Positions 18,501 through 27,789 of a stretch of 64,000 bases of DNA are shown here, one piece after another. How positions within the stretch are numbered: the first letter of the stretch is position 1; each line of letters opens with the position of its first letter. Position numbers and translations under genes: made by a program. The notes under the pieces are model-generated. The model saw only the letters and a program-made list of their open reading frames with translations, was not told the origin of the DNA and searched no databases. Source of the stretch: Marivirga tractuosa DSM 4126 (GTDB lineage: Bacteria; Bacteroidota; Bacteroidia; Cytophagales; Cyclobacteriaceae); NCBI RefSeq assembly GCF_000183425.1, contig NC_014759.1:3379001-3443000 (forward strand), in the 5' to 3' direction.

Positions 18501-18973
18501 TTCTAGATGTTGATGATGATGGTCTATTGGATATAGTCGGACAGGGTAATTCTCATTCAACGGAAGTTACTGTTGGTCCGTATGACGCACATAACGGTTT
18601 TGTCTTAATTAATGAAGGTGAAAATCAATTTAAATATATGGATAGCTCCTCTTCAGGCTTTTATGTACCGGGAGATGCAAAAGCAATTGCTTCCATTCCT
18701 CGTAAAGAAAGATTGTTTTTGGTGAGCACTCAAAATTCTGATAGCCTATTAGTACATTCTAAAAGTATAGAGGGTTCAGTTCGAATTCCTAAAGATACAA
18801 GGCAGTTGGAGATTCATCTTCAAGATGGAACGCTTAGAAAGCAGGAGGTTTATCATGGTAGTAGTTATTTATCATCTTCTAGTAATTCAATAATTTTAAA
18901 TAAGCATATTGAAAAAATAGTAGCAAGAAACTATAAAGATGAAAATTCGACCGTTTATCAAAGAAATGAATGA
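15509..18973 (+). CDS. Large FG-GAP/VCBS repeat lipoprotein with ASPIC/UnbV domain (CRTAC1-like)
   Basis: A 1154-residue surface lipoprotein (lipobox WSC, Cys19). It contains more than ten FG-GAP repeats with calcium-binding loops of the DxNxDGxxD type, as in GDINNDGLEDVFF, spread over two beta-propellers. Between them lies an ASPIC/UnbV domain (about 490-575). Such proteins are usually placed in binding or adhesion roles; the function is not known. The tight linkage to the haloperoxidase-like lipoprotein suggests the two act on the same surface substrate. The repeat-rich DNA (many copies of AATAATGATGG) is coding and not a CRISPR array. Confidence 0.88.
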   Translation: MNHFIKFIFIVLSAFFWSCSKDSLFENLPAKTTGIEFNNRLIENDTLNIIDYEYVYNGGGVAVGDINNDGLEDVFFTGNQVASKLYLNNGDFKFTDITMDAGIKSGGWASGASFADINNDGFVDLYVSYTGSKNAENRRNKLYINNGDNTFSEKSKEYGLDLTDWTTHSAFFDLNNDGLLDVYLLNHANDFNNENVMKKLKEDGSGTSNDRLFLNTGKKFVEITKSANILKEGYGLGVAIIDLNEDGFDDIYVSNDYYYDDYLYINNGDSTFEESAAKYFKHFSNFAMGNDAADFNNDGLPDLLVLDMLPPDNFRRKKLVGPVGLDLFNATLQLGFEKQFMRNTLQLNNGNGYFSEIGQLAGIHSTDWSWSGLFADFDNDGRKDMYVTNGFKRDMTDRDFILYKAIQERKYGDESKSNILNVLHEMESAKISNFMFKNEGNLDFSNNTKEWGLDIPSLSNGAAYVDLNNDGFLDIVVNNIDDEAFIFRNNGAELTKHNYLKIKLEGNQADLSGAEVMLYHEDSVQMQTFYQQRGFQSSVSPILNFGLGEIGSVDSIIVRWKNEKQTIIRNVNPNTLVKVAYSDSQKKKSTGTEESASKPLFARDHSTGIKYLAKDYDLPDFKREPLMPHRYSKNGPGIAVGDVNNDGFEDLYVAGSSGENGYLFTDNGNGEFTGEVIDTTSYFMEEMSPLLFDANNDGFLDLYISSGGNDVPKPSQYYYDQFFLNDGSGKFIKRNDLIPQNPISSSKVAAADIDNDGDLDLLVTGRVFPGKFPLPTNSYIYRNDEGKFKDVTTTVLPELKQYGMITDALFTDFNNDGLMDIIMVGEWTDIAFFKNNGDAFSKLKIDNLQNRKGWWNGIAAGDFDNDGDVDYVIGNLGLNNPHNASAETPLSVYAKDFDKNDKIDPILTYYNDGVEHTVASRDMLIDQMSFLRSRFPRYKKFAESSFKEVLTEEERKGAYKLTANDFASVHLVNKGNGEFVVNELPVQAQFAPIFGMEVLDVDDDGLLDIVGQGNSHSTEVTVGPYDAHNGFVLINEGENQFKYMDSSSSGFYVPGDAKAIASIPRKERLFLVSTQNSDSLLVHSKSIEGSVRIPKDTRQLEIHLQDGTLRKQEVYHGSSYLSSSSNSIILNKHIEKIVARNYKDENSTVYQRNE

Positions 18974-19052
18974 ATAGTAATCACTGAACCTTTTTTTTGC
19001 TTAATTGCATCCTGAATAATTTAAGTAACTAACTATCAACCTCTTTTCCTGG

Positions 19053-21737
19053 ATGAAAAAATTTCTTACTACGTTAGGTATAAGTATTTTTATACTTTTT
19101 AATAGTTTTTCGCAAGTAGACAGTACTTTTACTAAGCAATATGTTGATGAGCCTTTATCAGACATTATTGTAGATGTAGAAAATCATTTCAATGTTGATG
19201 TTGTAAATAGTGATATTCCAATAAATCAGCTTTTAATAAGCACCAACTTTGAAGAAGCTACCTTCGGTCAAGTTTTAAGATATATACTTGACGGTACTGG
19301 TTACTTTTTCATGGAACTAAATAATCAATTTTTCATATTTGAATCTAGCTTCTATAGTAAAGAGATTTTAGATTTAGTACACGCCAACTATACTAATGCT
19401 GAATTTGATATCCTTGGAAAGCAGTCTGGTAAATTTAACTCTGTTGAAGTGGGTAGGAAAGAAGTTGTCATATCAGGACAAGTAATGCAATCCTCAAATG
19501 ATCAGCCAATTCAAGGTGTAACGATTAAAAATACATCTTATAACGAAGGTACCCTTTCTGATGTATTAGGAAATTTTAAAATTAAAGGATTTCTGGGTGA
19601 AAATAATTTAGTGATAAATAGTTATGGCTTCGCATCCGAAAACCTGAGTTTAAATTTGAATAATGATACGACACTTACAATTGATCTTAATTCCGATGTA
19701 ATCACTTTTGATGAGGTAGTGGTAACAGGTAATAATGCTCAAGAAAAGGTTGACAGGCCGCAAGGTGGTCTAGAAAAGATTTCTATCCGACAAATCAAAG
19801 AACTTCCAACATTTTTAGGCGAAGTGGATGTTGTTAAAAGTATAATTTCATTGCCAGGTGTAAACACAGTTGGGGAAGGTTCAAGCGGGTTTAATGTTAG
19901 AGGTGGTAACGTTGATGAGAATCTGATTCTTTTTGATGGTATTCCGATATTTAATTCCTCTCACTTATTTGGGTTCTTTTCAATATTTAATTCTGAATCA
20001 ATTGAGTCATTTGACTTACATAAAGGAGGGTTTTCAGCTAGATATGGAGGGAGGTCTTCTTCAGTTTTAGATGTAGAGGGACGAAAAGGATCCTTTACTG
20101 ATAGATCATTAAGTGGTTCTCTAGGTTTGATATCTACCAAAGTCTCATTGGATGGTCCTGTGATCAAGGACAAACTAGCGGCTAGAATAAATTTTAGAAG
20201 AGCTTATACTTCTTTGATTAAAACATTTGTAAATAACCCTGAAATAGAAAACAAGGAAGCCGGCTTTTATGACTTAAATGTTAAATTAGATGCTAAATTT
20301 GAGAACTCATCTTTATCATTCAGCGGATTGTTAAGTGGAGATACCTATCAGTTTTTGGAAGATACGACTTCCAGAGTGCAAAATACTGGTGCATCACTTA
20401 TTTACAGAAACTATGCTTTAAGTAATCTCTCTTTTCTTGTAAAGTCTTCATACTCTAAGTACAGTAACGGGATCAGCAATCCTGACACTAGAATAGGGTT
20501 TGATTATGAATCAAATATTGAACATACTGATCTTGCTGCTGAAGTAATTTATGATATTTCAAGTTCTAGTTATGTTGAAGTTGGAATTCAGTCTATTTTG
20601 TACCGTCTAAATCTAGGAGAATTAGTTCCGAATACTGAAGGGGCATTTAATAGCTCTGATGCAGGGAAAGAAAGGGCTCTTCATAATAGCGCTTTCATTG
20701 ACTATGGTGGGAAGTTATTTGATAAACTGAATTATAGTCTCGGCCTTAGGTATAATTATTTTTTGAATATCGGGCCTACCACAATATATGAATATCAGGA
20801 AAATCAACTGCCCTATAAAAACGTTAGTGATTCAACTTCCATATCGGGTAATTCAGTTTATAATACTTACTCTGGTTTAGAACCACGGGTAAGTCTAAGC
20901 TATTCTATTAATAAGAAGAGCAGTGTCAAATTTGGCTATAATTTAACGAACCAATATATAAACCTGATCTCCAATTCCGTAGCTATTTCTCCAGTTTCGT
21001 ATTGGAAGCTAAGCGATTCATACATTAAGCCAAGAATTACTAATCAAGTCAGTTTAGGGTATTTCCTTAATATGGATATCTTCAATTTTCAAGTGGAGCC
21101 CTTTTATAAGTGGCAAACCAACTTACTGGAATACCGTGCCGGAAGTCAGGTTTTCATCAATGAATCTTTGGAGAGGGATCTCTTACTTGCAGATGGATAT
21201 TCATATGGTTCAGAGTTTAAGTTAGAAAAATCGGGGAGATTAAATGGTTGGTTGAGTTATACTTACAGTAGAACTTTGAGGAGAATAATCAGCAATGTAA
21301 ATGAATCCGTAGCTGGAGAGATTTTTCCAGCAAATTTCGATTCTCCACATAATTTTAATGCGGTAGTAAATTATAAAGTCTCTAAAAGGATTAGTATATC
21401 TTCAAATTTCCAATACAGATCTGGCCGTCCGTTTACTATTCCAGAGTCTATTTTTGAATATCAAGGAACTGTTTATGCGAATTTCTCTAAAAGAAATGAT
21501 GGTAGAATACCAGATTATCATAGACTAGATTTATCTATGACTTTAAAATCTAATCTTAAGAAGACTAGTAAGTTTAAAGGGGAATGGAATTTTAGTCTTT
21601 ATAATGTATATGCAAGGCGTAATCCTTTCACAATATTTTACGGAACAGTTGGTGACGGTAGATTGCCACAGGCTTACAAATTATCTGTACTTGGAAGTAT
21701 GTTCCCTTCAGTAGGTTATAATTTTACACTTAAATAA
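19053..21737 (+). CDS. TonB-dependent receptor with STN-like and carboxypeptidase-regulatory domains
   Basis: An 894-residue outer-membrane receptor. Signal peptide 1-21 (ends FSQ). An STN-like signalling domain (about 30-95, QYVDEPLSDIIVDVE) is followed by a carboxypeptidase-regulatory-like domain (about 135-210), a plug (about 225-340, GGNVDENLILFDGIPIFN and GGFSARYGGRSSSVLD) and a barrel ending in YNFTLK. An STN domain normally talks to an anti-sigma factor, but none is adjacent. It heads a trio with a DUF4249 lipoprotein (9-bp gap) and a plug-like secreted protein. Confidence 0.9.
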   Translation: MKKFLTTLGISIFILFNSFSQVDSTFTKQYVDEPLSDIIVDVENHFNVDVVNSDIPINQLLISTNFEEATFGQVLRYILDGTGYFFMELNNQFFIFESSFYSKEILDLVHANYTNAEFDILGKQSGKFNSVEVGRKEVVISGQVMQSSNDQPIQGVTIKNTSYNEGTLSDVLGNFKIKGFLGENNLVINSYGFASENLSLNLNNDTTLTIDLNSDVITFDEVVVTGNNAQEKVDRPQGGLEKISIRQIKELPTFLGEVDVVKSIISLPGVNTVGEGSSGFNVRGGNVDENLILFDGIPIFNSSHLFGFFSIFNSESIESFDLHKGGFSARYGGRSSSVLDVEGRKGSFTDRSLSGSLGLISTKVSLDGPVIKDKLAARINFRRAYTSLIKTFVNNPEIENKEAGFYDLNVKLDAKFENSSLSFSGLLSGDTYQFLEDTTSRVQNTGASLIYRNYALSNLSFLVKSSYSKYSNGISNPDTRIGFDYESNIEHTDLAAEVIYDISSSSYVEVGIQSILYRLNLGELVPNTEGAFNSSDAGKERALHNSAFIDYGGKLFDKLNYSLGLRYNYFLNIGPTTIYEYQENQLPYKNVSDSTSISGNSVYNTYSGLEPRVSLSYSINKKSSVKFGYNLTNQYINLISNSVAISPVSYWKLSDSYIKPRITNQVSLGYFLNMDIFNFQVEPFYKWQTNLLEYRAGSQVFINESLERDLLLADGYSYGSEFKLEKSGRLNGWLSYTYSRTLRRIISNVNESVAGEIFPANFDSPHNFNAVVNYKVSKRISISSNFQYRSGRPFTIPESIFEYQGTVYANFSKRNDGRIPDYHRLDLSMTLKSNLKKTSKFKGEWNFSLYNVYARRNPFTIFYGTVGDGRLPQAYKLSVLGSMFPSVGYNFTLK

Positions 21738-21746
21738 GAATAATTG

Positions 21747-22772
21747 ATGAATGTTAGTTTAACTAGACGTTATAATCTATTTAATAAATTTAAGAATATA
21801 TTATTCGTCATTTTGCTCTCAGCAGGTATTAACGCTTGTATAGATCCTATATTTTTTGAGACTAACGATGTTGATCCGTTATTAATAGTGGATGGACAGT
21901 TAATTACTGGTGTCAATAATGGCGAGGTAAGATTATTTTCGTCTACCAAGTATGTAGCAAATCCTAATGACTTTAAAGCACCAGTTATGATTTCTGATGC
22001 GCAAGTATACATTAATGATGCACTTAATGATAGAAGAACTCAACTTGAATTCAATACTGACCATTATGAACTGAATGATGAATCCTTTGAGGTAACTGTT
22101 GGTGGGGAATACTTTGTAGAAATAATTTGGAATGATGAGACTTACCTTTCTCAGACAGAAACAATTGTAAGAGCTCCTAAAATTGATTCAATTTATTATA
22201 ATTATAAATCTGTTGATAAAACCATAGATGTTTTTGTTGACGCTAAAGCTGATGCTGAGAGCTTGGTGCAATGGAAATGGAGTGGAGCCTATCAAGTAAT
22301 CTCTTTTTTGCCAAGCGATCCTGATACTTTCACTTGTTGTACAAGATGCTATGTTGATGTGAGTGGAAAGGAACTAAATATTGTAGAGAAAGAAATTAGT
22401 TTAGAACAAAGTGTGAAGGAAGTGTTGGTTACAACCATAGAGGTTGATATGCCGACAGAATTCTTGATAAATCTTCAACAATTAAGTTTAACAGAGGAGG
22501 CACATGACTATTTGAATTTATTAAAGATTCAAAAAAATAGTGGAAATAGCTTATTCGATCCGCCCCCATTTGAAATAAATGGTAATCTGAGAAATGTAGA
22601 TGATCCAAATGAAAAAGTACTAGGTTACTTTTTTGCATCAGATCAAGACACGAAATCCATAAAGATAAATAGAAGAGATTTTTTCATCGCTACTCCTAAC
22701 TACAGAAATTTTATAGGGGACTGTCGAGATATAATTCGTGCAGATACTATTACACCTCCAAATTGGAACTAA
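21747..22772 (+). CDS. DUF4249 family lipoprotein
   Basis: A lipoprotein of 341 residues when started at the ATG at 21747; a TTG one codon upstream is possible. The lipobox reads INAC, followed by LLIVDGQLITGVNNGEVRL and the repeated beta strands of DUF4249. The family is regularly found next to TonB-dependent receptors of the STN/carboxypeptidase-regulatory type in Bacteroidota and probably acts as their surface partner. A CCTRCYVD segment with clustered cysteines is seen mid-protein. It is nine bases from the receptor stop and nine bases before the next gene. Confidence 0.82.
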   Translation: MNVSLTRRYNLFNKFKNILFVILLSAGINACIDPIFFETNDVDPLLIVDGQLITGVNNGEVRLFSSTKYVANPNDFKAPVMISDAQVYINDALNDRRTQLEFNTDHYELNDESFEVTVGGEYFVEIIWNDETYLSQTETIVRAPKIDSIYYNYKSVDKTIDVFVDAKADAESLVQWKWSGAYQVISFLPSDPDTFTCCTRCYVDVSGKELNIVEKEISLEQSVKEVLVTTIEVDMPTEFLINLQQLSLTEEAHDYLNLLKIQKNSGNSLFDPPPFEINGNLRNVDDPNEKVLGYFFASDQDTKSIKINRRDFFIATPNYRNFIGDCRDIIRADTITPPNWN

Positions 22773-22781
22773 GATAAGATT

Positions 22782-23987
22782 ATGAATATAAAAATATCGA
22801 AGATATTGATCTTCTTGTTTTGCACTGTTTTAAGTGTGACCACCTATTGTGAAGAATTAAAATTTGCTATTACCAACCAGCAAAATATGCTAATTGCTGG
22901 CGGGGAAATGGATTTTGAAGTTGTGAGCACTGATGCTAATACTATTCCTAGTATTTATGTAGAAATAGTAGATGCTGCAGATAATAGATTACAAGCTGAG
23001 GCATTTTTAGTAGAAGAAACCCCATATCAAAATACAATCACACTATCTTCTAATTTGAAAAGTGGCAAATACTTATTGAATGTATTTAACCTAGAAGATA
23101 ATAGCATTATCTCTAGTGAAGCGATAACTATAATTAATTTACGTGAATTCAGTTTAAAAAACGTTCAAGGGTCGAAAGAATTAGACCTTACTGAGCACTC
23201 TGGATCTATACATTCAAATTTTAGTTTCAAGCAGAATTTAAAAGGGATTGTTAGGAGCGCTGGAGAGCCACAAAAAAGCATTTCAGTGTTCATGCAGTGT
23301 AATGGTGATGATAATCTTTTTCGAATTAGTAAAACTGACGAGAACGGATTGTTTGAGTTTAAGCCTACAATATTTGGTACGAACGAAGTTTACTTTGATC
23401 AGCTTGATGGGAAGCTGGAAAATATCTCCATAGAAATAATTAATAATGATTATGAAAAGTTATTGAGTGTCAAAGATATTGAACCTTCACCCTTTCATTC
23501 AAAGAAGCTTACTGAAATAGACTCTGTGACCATTAAAAATCTAGTAAAGAATTATGCTGATAATTTGACTGGGGGTCAGGATCGCAAAAACTTGGGTAAA
23601 GATTTTATAATTGATGAATCCATCGTTGCAGCTGATTACTTTACTTTAGCCAGTACTGAAGAGTTTATTTCTGAATTAGTACCCTACAAGAAAATTAAGA
23701 ATAAAAAGAATGATACCCGGCTATACCTCCTAAATAAATTTACAAGTAGCTATTTCAAGAATGAACCCTTATTTATAATTGATGGGTTTATTGTTCCAGA
23801 TTTCGAAACAATTCTCGATATTAAAATCGAAAATCTTGAGAGCATAGATGTTAGTTATTCTTCTCAGGACAACCTCCAATTTTTTGGAGAACTTGCGTTT
23901 TACGGAGTCATACAACTAAATACCAAAGAAGGTACTTTTAGGCCAGAAAGTGGGAAATTGATTAAAGTAAAAGGTTTTAATCAATAA
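22782..23987 (+). CDS. Secreted protein with Ig-like N-terminus and TonB-plug-like C-terminus
   Basis: A 401-residue exported protein (signal peptide about 1-23). The N-terminal half resembles the Ig-like MG2 domain of macroglobulin-type proteins (GGEMDFEVVS, SGKYLLNVFN), followed by a carboxypeptidase-regulatory-like stretch (about 150-215). Residues about 329-395 read like a TonB receptor plug: EPLFIIDGFIVPD, then IENLESIDVSY, then FYGVIQLNTKEG. No barrel follows, so it is not a receptor. As third gene of the receptor/DUF4249 trio it may be a periplasmic or surface accessory that mimics or contacts the plug. The function is not established. Confidence 0.65.
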   Translation: MNIKISKILIFLFCTVLSVTTYCEELKFAITNQQNMLIAGGEMDFEVVSTDANTIPSIYVEIVDAADNRLQAEAFLVEETPYQNTITLSSNLKSGKYLLNVFNLEDNSIISSEAITIINLREFSLKNVQGSKELDLTEHSGSIHSNFSFKQNLKGIVRSAGEPQKSISVFMQCNGDDNLFRISKTDENGLFEFKPTIFGTNEVYFDQLDGKLENISIEIINNDYEKLLSVKDIEPSPFHSKKLTEIDSVTIKNLVKNYADNLTGGQDRKNLGKDFIIDESIVAADYFTLASTEEFISELVPYKKIKNKKNDTRLYLLNKFTSSYFKNEPLFIIDGFIVPDFETILDIKIENLESIDVSYSSQDNLQFFGELAFYGVIQLNTKEGTFRPESGKLIKVKGFNQ

Positions 23988-24068
23988 ATAAGCCCCATTT
24001 AAGAGTATTCTAGTATTAATTTTATCTTTCATTTGTTTGGCGTCAACGTATTTTATGATAGATATGGT

Positions 24069-24094
24069 CTGTCTAGAATGTGTGCTCTAGACAG
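24069..24094. repeat. Perfect 9-bp inverted repeat
   Basis: CTGTCTAGA, eight bases, TCTAGACAG. It lies about 80 bp after the stop of the plug-like gene without a T-run. It could be an operator or a weak hairpin. Confidence 0.5.
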
Positions 24095-24222
24095 TGTTCA
24101 TTTCCTGCTTTATGTAGCAAATACTTCGAAATAGATGTACTTTGAAGAGTTTTTCTCGAACTGAAAATTTTGATTTGGTACTTACCTTAACCGTTTTTTT
24201 TTAAGAATAAAAGCCTGAATAA

Positions 24223-24267
24223 CATACAACATCTCCATAGTCATTAATTTTCAGCTAATGTTGTATG
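24223..24267. repeat. Perfect 10-bp inverted repeat with 25-bp spacer
   Basis: CATACAACAT and ATGTTGTATG are exact reverse complements, separated by 25 bases. This is longer than expected by chance for two arms this close. Confidence 0.5.
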
Positions 24268-24455
24268 CGCCAGAGGGAAAACACATTACCCTCTACCGAC
24301 TTTTAACTACTAGTGTGGTTTAGTTAGTTGTATTCTGCCACTCATCAGAATAAATGCATAAGTATCAATCCTAACGTGGCTTTAATTTTCACTACAAATA
24401 TCTACGTACCATCGTAGTTTTCTTTCAGAAATCACTATGTTCTATCAAGTAAAAT

Positions 24456-24499
24456 AGTGTATATATACCGTTGTATTTTATACACTGTCTGTTAGTGTA
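24456..24499. repeat. Three-armed inverted repeat set
   Basis: Arm A AGTGTATA (24456-24463) pairs with arm B TATACACT (24479-24486). The TACACT of arm B also pairs with arm C AGTGTA (24494-24499). The two hairpins are mutually exclusive, an arrangement seen in attenuators and riboswitch-like leaders, but the sequence is AT-rich and chance is possible. Confidence 0.35.
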
Positions 24500-24763
24500 A
24501 TTGAAATAGTGATATATTTTCTTTAAAAAGATAATTTAACTCGATTATTATGTTCGAAAGTAATTTGTTTTATGAAATAAATATTAGAATAATCATATTA
24601 TGGTAATTTCATTAAAAGTACGTAAGTAGATAAGACAAATGGATAAAAGATATGTGTAGTGATTTGAAGGTAGGGTTTAGTAGTAGTCCTTAATTAGTTA
24701 ATGACTTGTCAGATATCTCCATTTATGGAAAAAATTATATTGTGCTTGTCAGAGTAAGCAGAA

Positions 24764-24811
24764 GTTATGTACATTTAGTTTTTAATTATTTTTAACTTAA
24801 ACAATTAGAGT
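24764..24811 (+). promoter_or_regulatory. Conserved leader shared with the first SusC gene
   Basis: GTTATGTACATTTA plus AT-rich sequence up to the ATG, closely matching 8528-8576. The shared sequence ends at the start codon and continues into the signal-peptide codons. Confidence 0.55.
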
Positions 24812-27775
24812 ATGAAGAAGATTCTACTAACATGTTTCATGTTGGTGTTTGTGCTGTATGCATGGGCACAGGATCGCACGGTAACTGGAAAAGTCGTTGA
24901 TGCAGGGACTGGCGAAAGTTTACCAGGTGTGAACGTTATATTAAAAGGTACTGGCACAGGAGTTAATACCGATATTGACGGTAATTATAAAATTTCCGTG
25001 CCTTCAGATGGGGGTACTTTGGTATTCACTTTTATAGGAATGAACAGACAAGAGGTTAAAATAGGATCTCGCTCTGTAATTGACGTTTCTATGGAAGCAA
25101 ATATTGAAGAGTTAAGTGAAGTTGTTGTAACTGGTTATACAAGCGAAACCAGAGATAAACTTTCTGGTTCAATTGGCTCGGTGCAAGCCGAACAATTAGA
25201 GCAAGTTCCAATGCCTTCGTTCGATCAGATTTTGCAAGGTAGAACTCCTGGCTTGTATGTTACTTCTGGATCAGGTCAGCCTGGTGCTGGAGCAACGGTA
25301 AGGATTAGAGGAAGTGGTTCCATTAATGCAAGTAATGATCCGTTATACGTAATGGATGGTGTGCCAATTAATGCTTCTGAATTCGCTACTATCAATCCAA
25401 ATGATTTTGAGAGTGTAAGTGTTTTGAAAGATGCATCGGCTACTGCTCTTTATGGTTCAAGAGGTGCGAATGGTGTTATCGTAATTACTACAAAGAGAGG
25501 TAAAGCCGGTGAGACCAAAATTAATTATCGTTTTCAAACGGGATGGTCAGAGCAAGCTAGGGTGAATTTCGAAATGATGGATGCAGAAGAGAAAGTGGCA
25601 TTCGAGCAATTGGTAGGCTCAGGTCTTGCTGGTAGTTTAGATCCAAACGATCCTGATGATGCTGAGGAGTTAGAAAGGTTGAGAAATACCAATACAGATT
25701 GGCAAGATATCTTTACTAGAACAGGAAGAACTAACACCCATGAGATTAATGCTAGTGGAGGTAATGAGAACACCAACTATTATGTGTCCTTTAACTATTT
25801 CAATCAAGAAGGTCAAGCTTGAAGGTCAGGCCTAGAACGATATACTACTAGATTGAATCTTACTACAAATGTAAATGACAAGCTTATTGTTGGTTCAAAC
25901 ACTTCGATAGGTTTCTCACAGTCTAGCTTAATTGAATCAGAGAATTCAGTCTCTTTAGCAAACCCTTTTGCAGCTGTTTATTTGGCAAATCCTTATGAAG
26001 AATTACGTGATTCTGAAACTGGTGAATTATTGACAGGTTCAGGAAGAACAGGAGCTAATGCATATGACAGAATAGTAAATTCTACTAATGATAGAAATGA
26101 ACTTAAAGGTGTGTTTGGAGCATTCGCTGAATATAATATTATAGACGGATTAACTGCAAAAGCACAAATTGGTGTTGATTACAGACAAAGAGACTTCGAA
26201 AGGTGGATAGATCCTACCTCATTTACGGGTGGAAATGTAGCGCCAGGAAATGCTGGTTTATTGTCAAATGCTTTCAATAGAAGATTGCAATGGATTAATA
26301 CCAATACATTATCTTATACTAAAAGATTTAATAGTGTGCATGATGTAGATGTAGTACTTGGTTCTGAAGCGCTTCAGCGCACATTTAATAGTTTTAGTTC
26401 AACTGGTTATGGTTTAAATAGTAAACTACCATTGTCTAACCAAGCTATAACAACTGGCCCTAACCTAATACCTGCTCTAGGAGGTAGTTGGTCAAGGAAT
26501 TCTTTGTTTTCTCTATTCTCAATATTTAGCTACACCTATGATGGAAAGTATAACTTCCGAGGTACATTAAGAAGAGATGCATCTTCGAGATTTGGAGTTG
26601 AAAATCAAAGTGCTATTCTTTGGTCAGTTGCAGGTTCATGGAACTTACACCGAGAGTCGTTTTTAGAAAACACTGGTGTTGACCAATTAAAATTAAGAGT
26701 GAGTTATGGTAAAACTGGAAACCAAGATTTCACACCTGAGAACTCTGGTGATTTCAGATCTCTAACAACTTATGCTGCTACCGACTATGCTGGTCAGGCT
26801 GGTTTATTCCCAGCAACTGTTGGAGACCCTGGCTATAAATGGGAGATTTCTAACCAATTAAACATTGGAGTTGATTTTGCCTTATTTAATAGTAGATTAA
26901 GAGGTACAGTTGATGTTTATAATAATATTACTTCCGACTTATTTATTACACAACAATTATCAAGAACTTCAGGCTTTGCTAGTAGACAGGTTAATGCTGG
27001 AACGATGCGTAACAGAGGTGTTGAGTTTAAGCTAGACTATGATTTAGTAAGAACGGAAGATTGGTTGGTAGCAGTTGGTGGAAATATTACTTATAACCAA
27101 AACGAGATAACAGATTTAGGTCAAGTTGATGAATTTGAGCAAGGTACAAGTATTATCAGGGTTGGATTACCTCTAGGTTCTCATTATATAGTTGAATGGG
27201 CTGGTGTTAATCCTGCCAATGGTGAACCATTGTATAAGGATGCCGAAGGCAATATCACAAACCAATTTTCTGCTGACAATAGTGTAGCAAAGTTCGGGAC
27301 CTTTGAACCACCAGTTTACGGAGGTTTCAATTCTGAAGTTAGATACAAAGGTTTTAGCTTCAGTACTTTCTGGACCTTCAATTATGGATATACCATATTC
27401 AACAACCAAAGGTTTTTCCAAGAGAATCATAACTTCACGCAATATAACTTGTCAAGTATAATGAATGAAATGTGGAAAGAGCCCGGTGATATAACAGATA
27501 TCCAGTCCTTCAGATATGCTAGACAGTTCAGCTCTAAGGATTTGGAAGACGGATCGTTCCTCAGATTACGAAATGTTGTGATCAGTTATAACTTTCCTCA
27601 GCAATTATTGGATAACGTAAATACTATCAAATCTGCTAGAATATTTGCTCAAGGACAAAACCTTTTGACATTTACTAAATTCACTGGTTTCGATCCTGAA
27701 AACTACAATAACATTGCTCAGTATGAGTATCCAGCTTCAAGGATTTATACTGTGGGAGTTGATGTAACATTTTAA
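24812..27775 (+). pseudogene. SusC/RagA-family receptor interrupted by one in-frame TGA
   Basis: The frame from 24812 encodes a SusC protein of 987 codons, broken only by TGA at 25820-25822 (codon 337). The first part carries the signal peptide (ending AWAQ), a carboxypeptidase-regulatory-like domain and a complete plug (PLYVMDGVPIN, YGSRGANGVIVI). After the TGA the same frame continues with RSGLERYTTRLNL, a normal SusC barrel opening, to the terminal VDVTF. No frameshift is needed. A single base change from a sense codon such as TTA, CGA or TGG explains it. The following susD is intact, which argues for a recent mutation, a sequencing error or readthrough rather than long decay. Confidence 0.85.
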
Positions 27776-27789
27776 TAAAAGACAATAAT

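Larger units (their letters stand above)
23988..24811. other. 824-bp non-coding region with several perfect inverted repeats
   Basis: No coding frame is supported. The region contains perfect inverted repeats at 24069-24094 (nine-base arms) and 24223-24267 (ten-base arms), a three-armed set at 24456-24499, and the conserved SusC leader at 24764-24811. None is followed by a T-run, so they are not simple terminators. A regulatory RNA or operators for the second SusC operon are possible. Confidence 0.5.

Noticed and set aside
15650..18600. Many near-identical short repeats such as AATAATGATGG, at first sight array-like
   Set aside because: They fall in frame in one long gene and encode the DxNxDGxxD calcium loops of FG-GAP repeats; spacing and flanks are not those of a CRISPR array.
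25820..25822. Selenocysteine or recoded TGA
   Set aside because: The position is at a barrel entry loop with no redox role, and a simple sense-to-stop change is sufficient; other genes in the window end normally with TGA.
25853..27775. Separate gene for the second half of the interrupted SusC, starting at TTG
   Set aside because: It would be a barrel without signal peptide or plug; the frame is continuous with the first half, so it is one interrupted gene.
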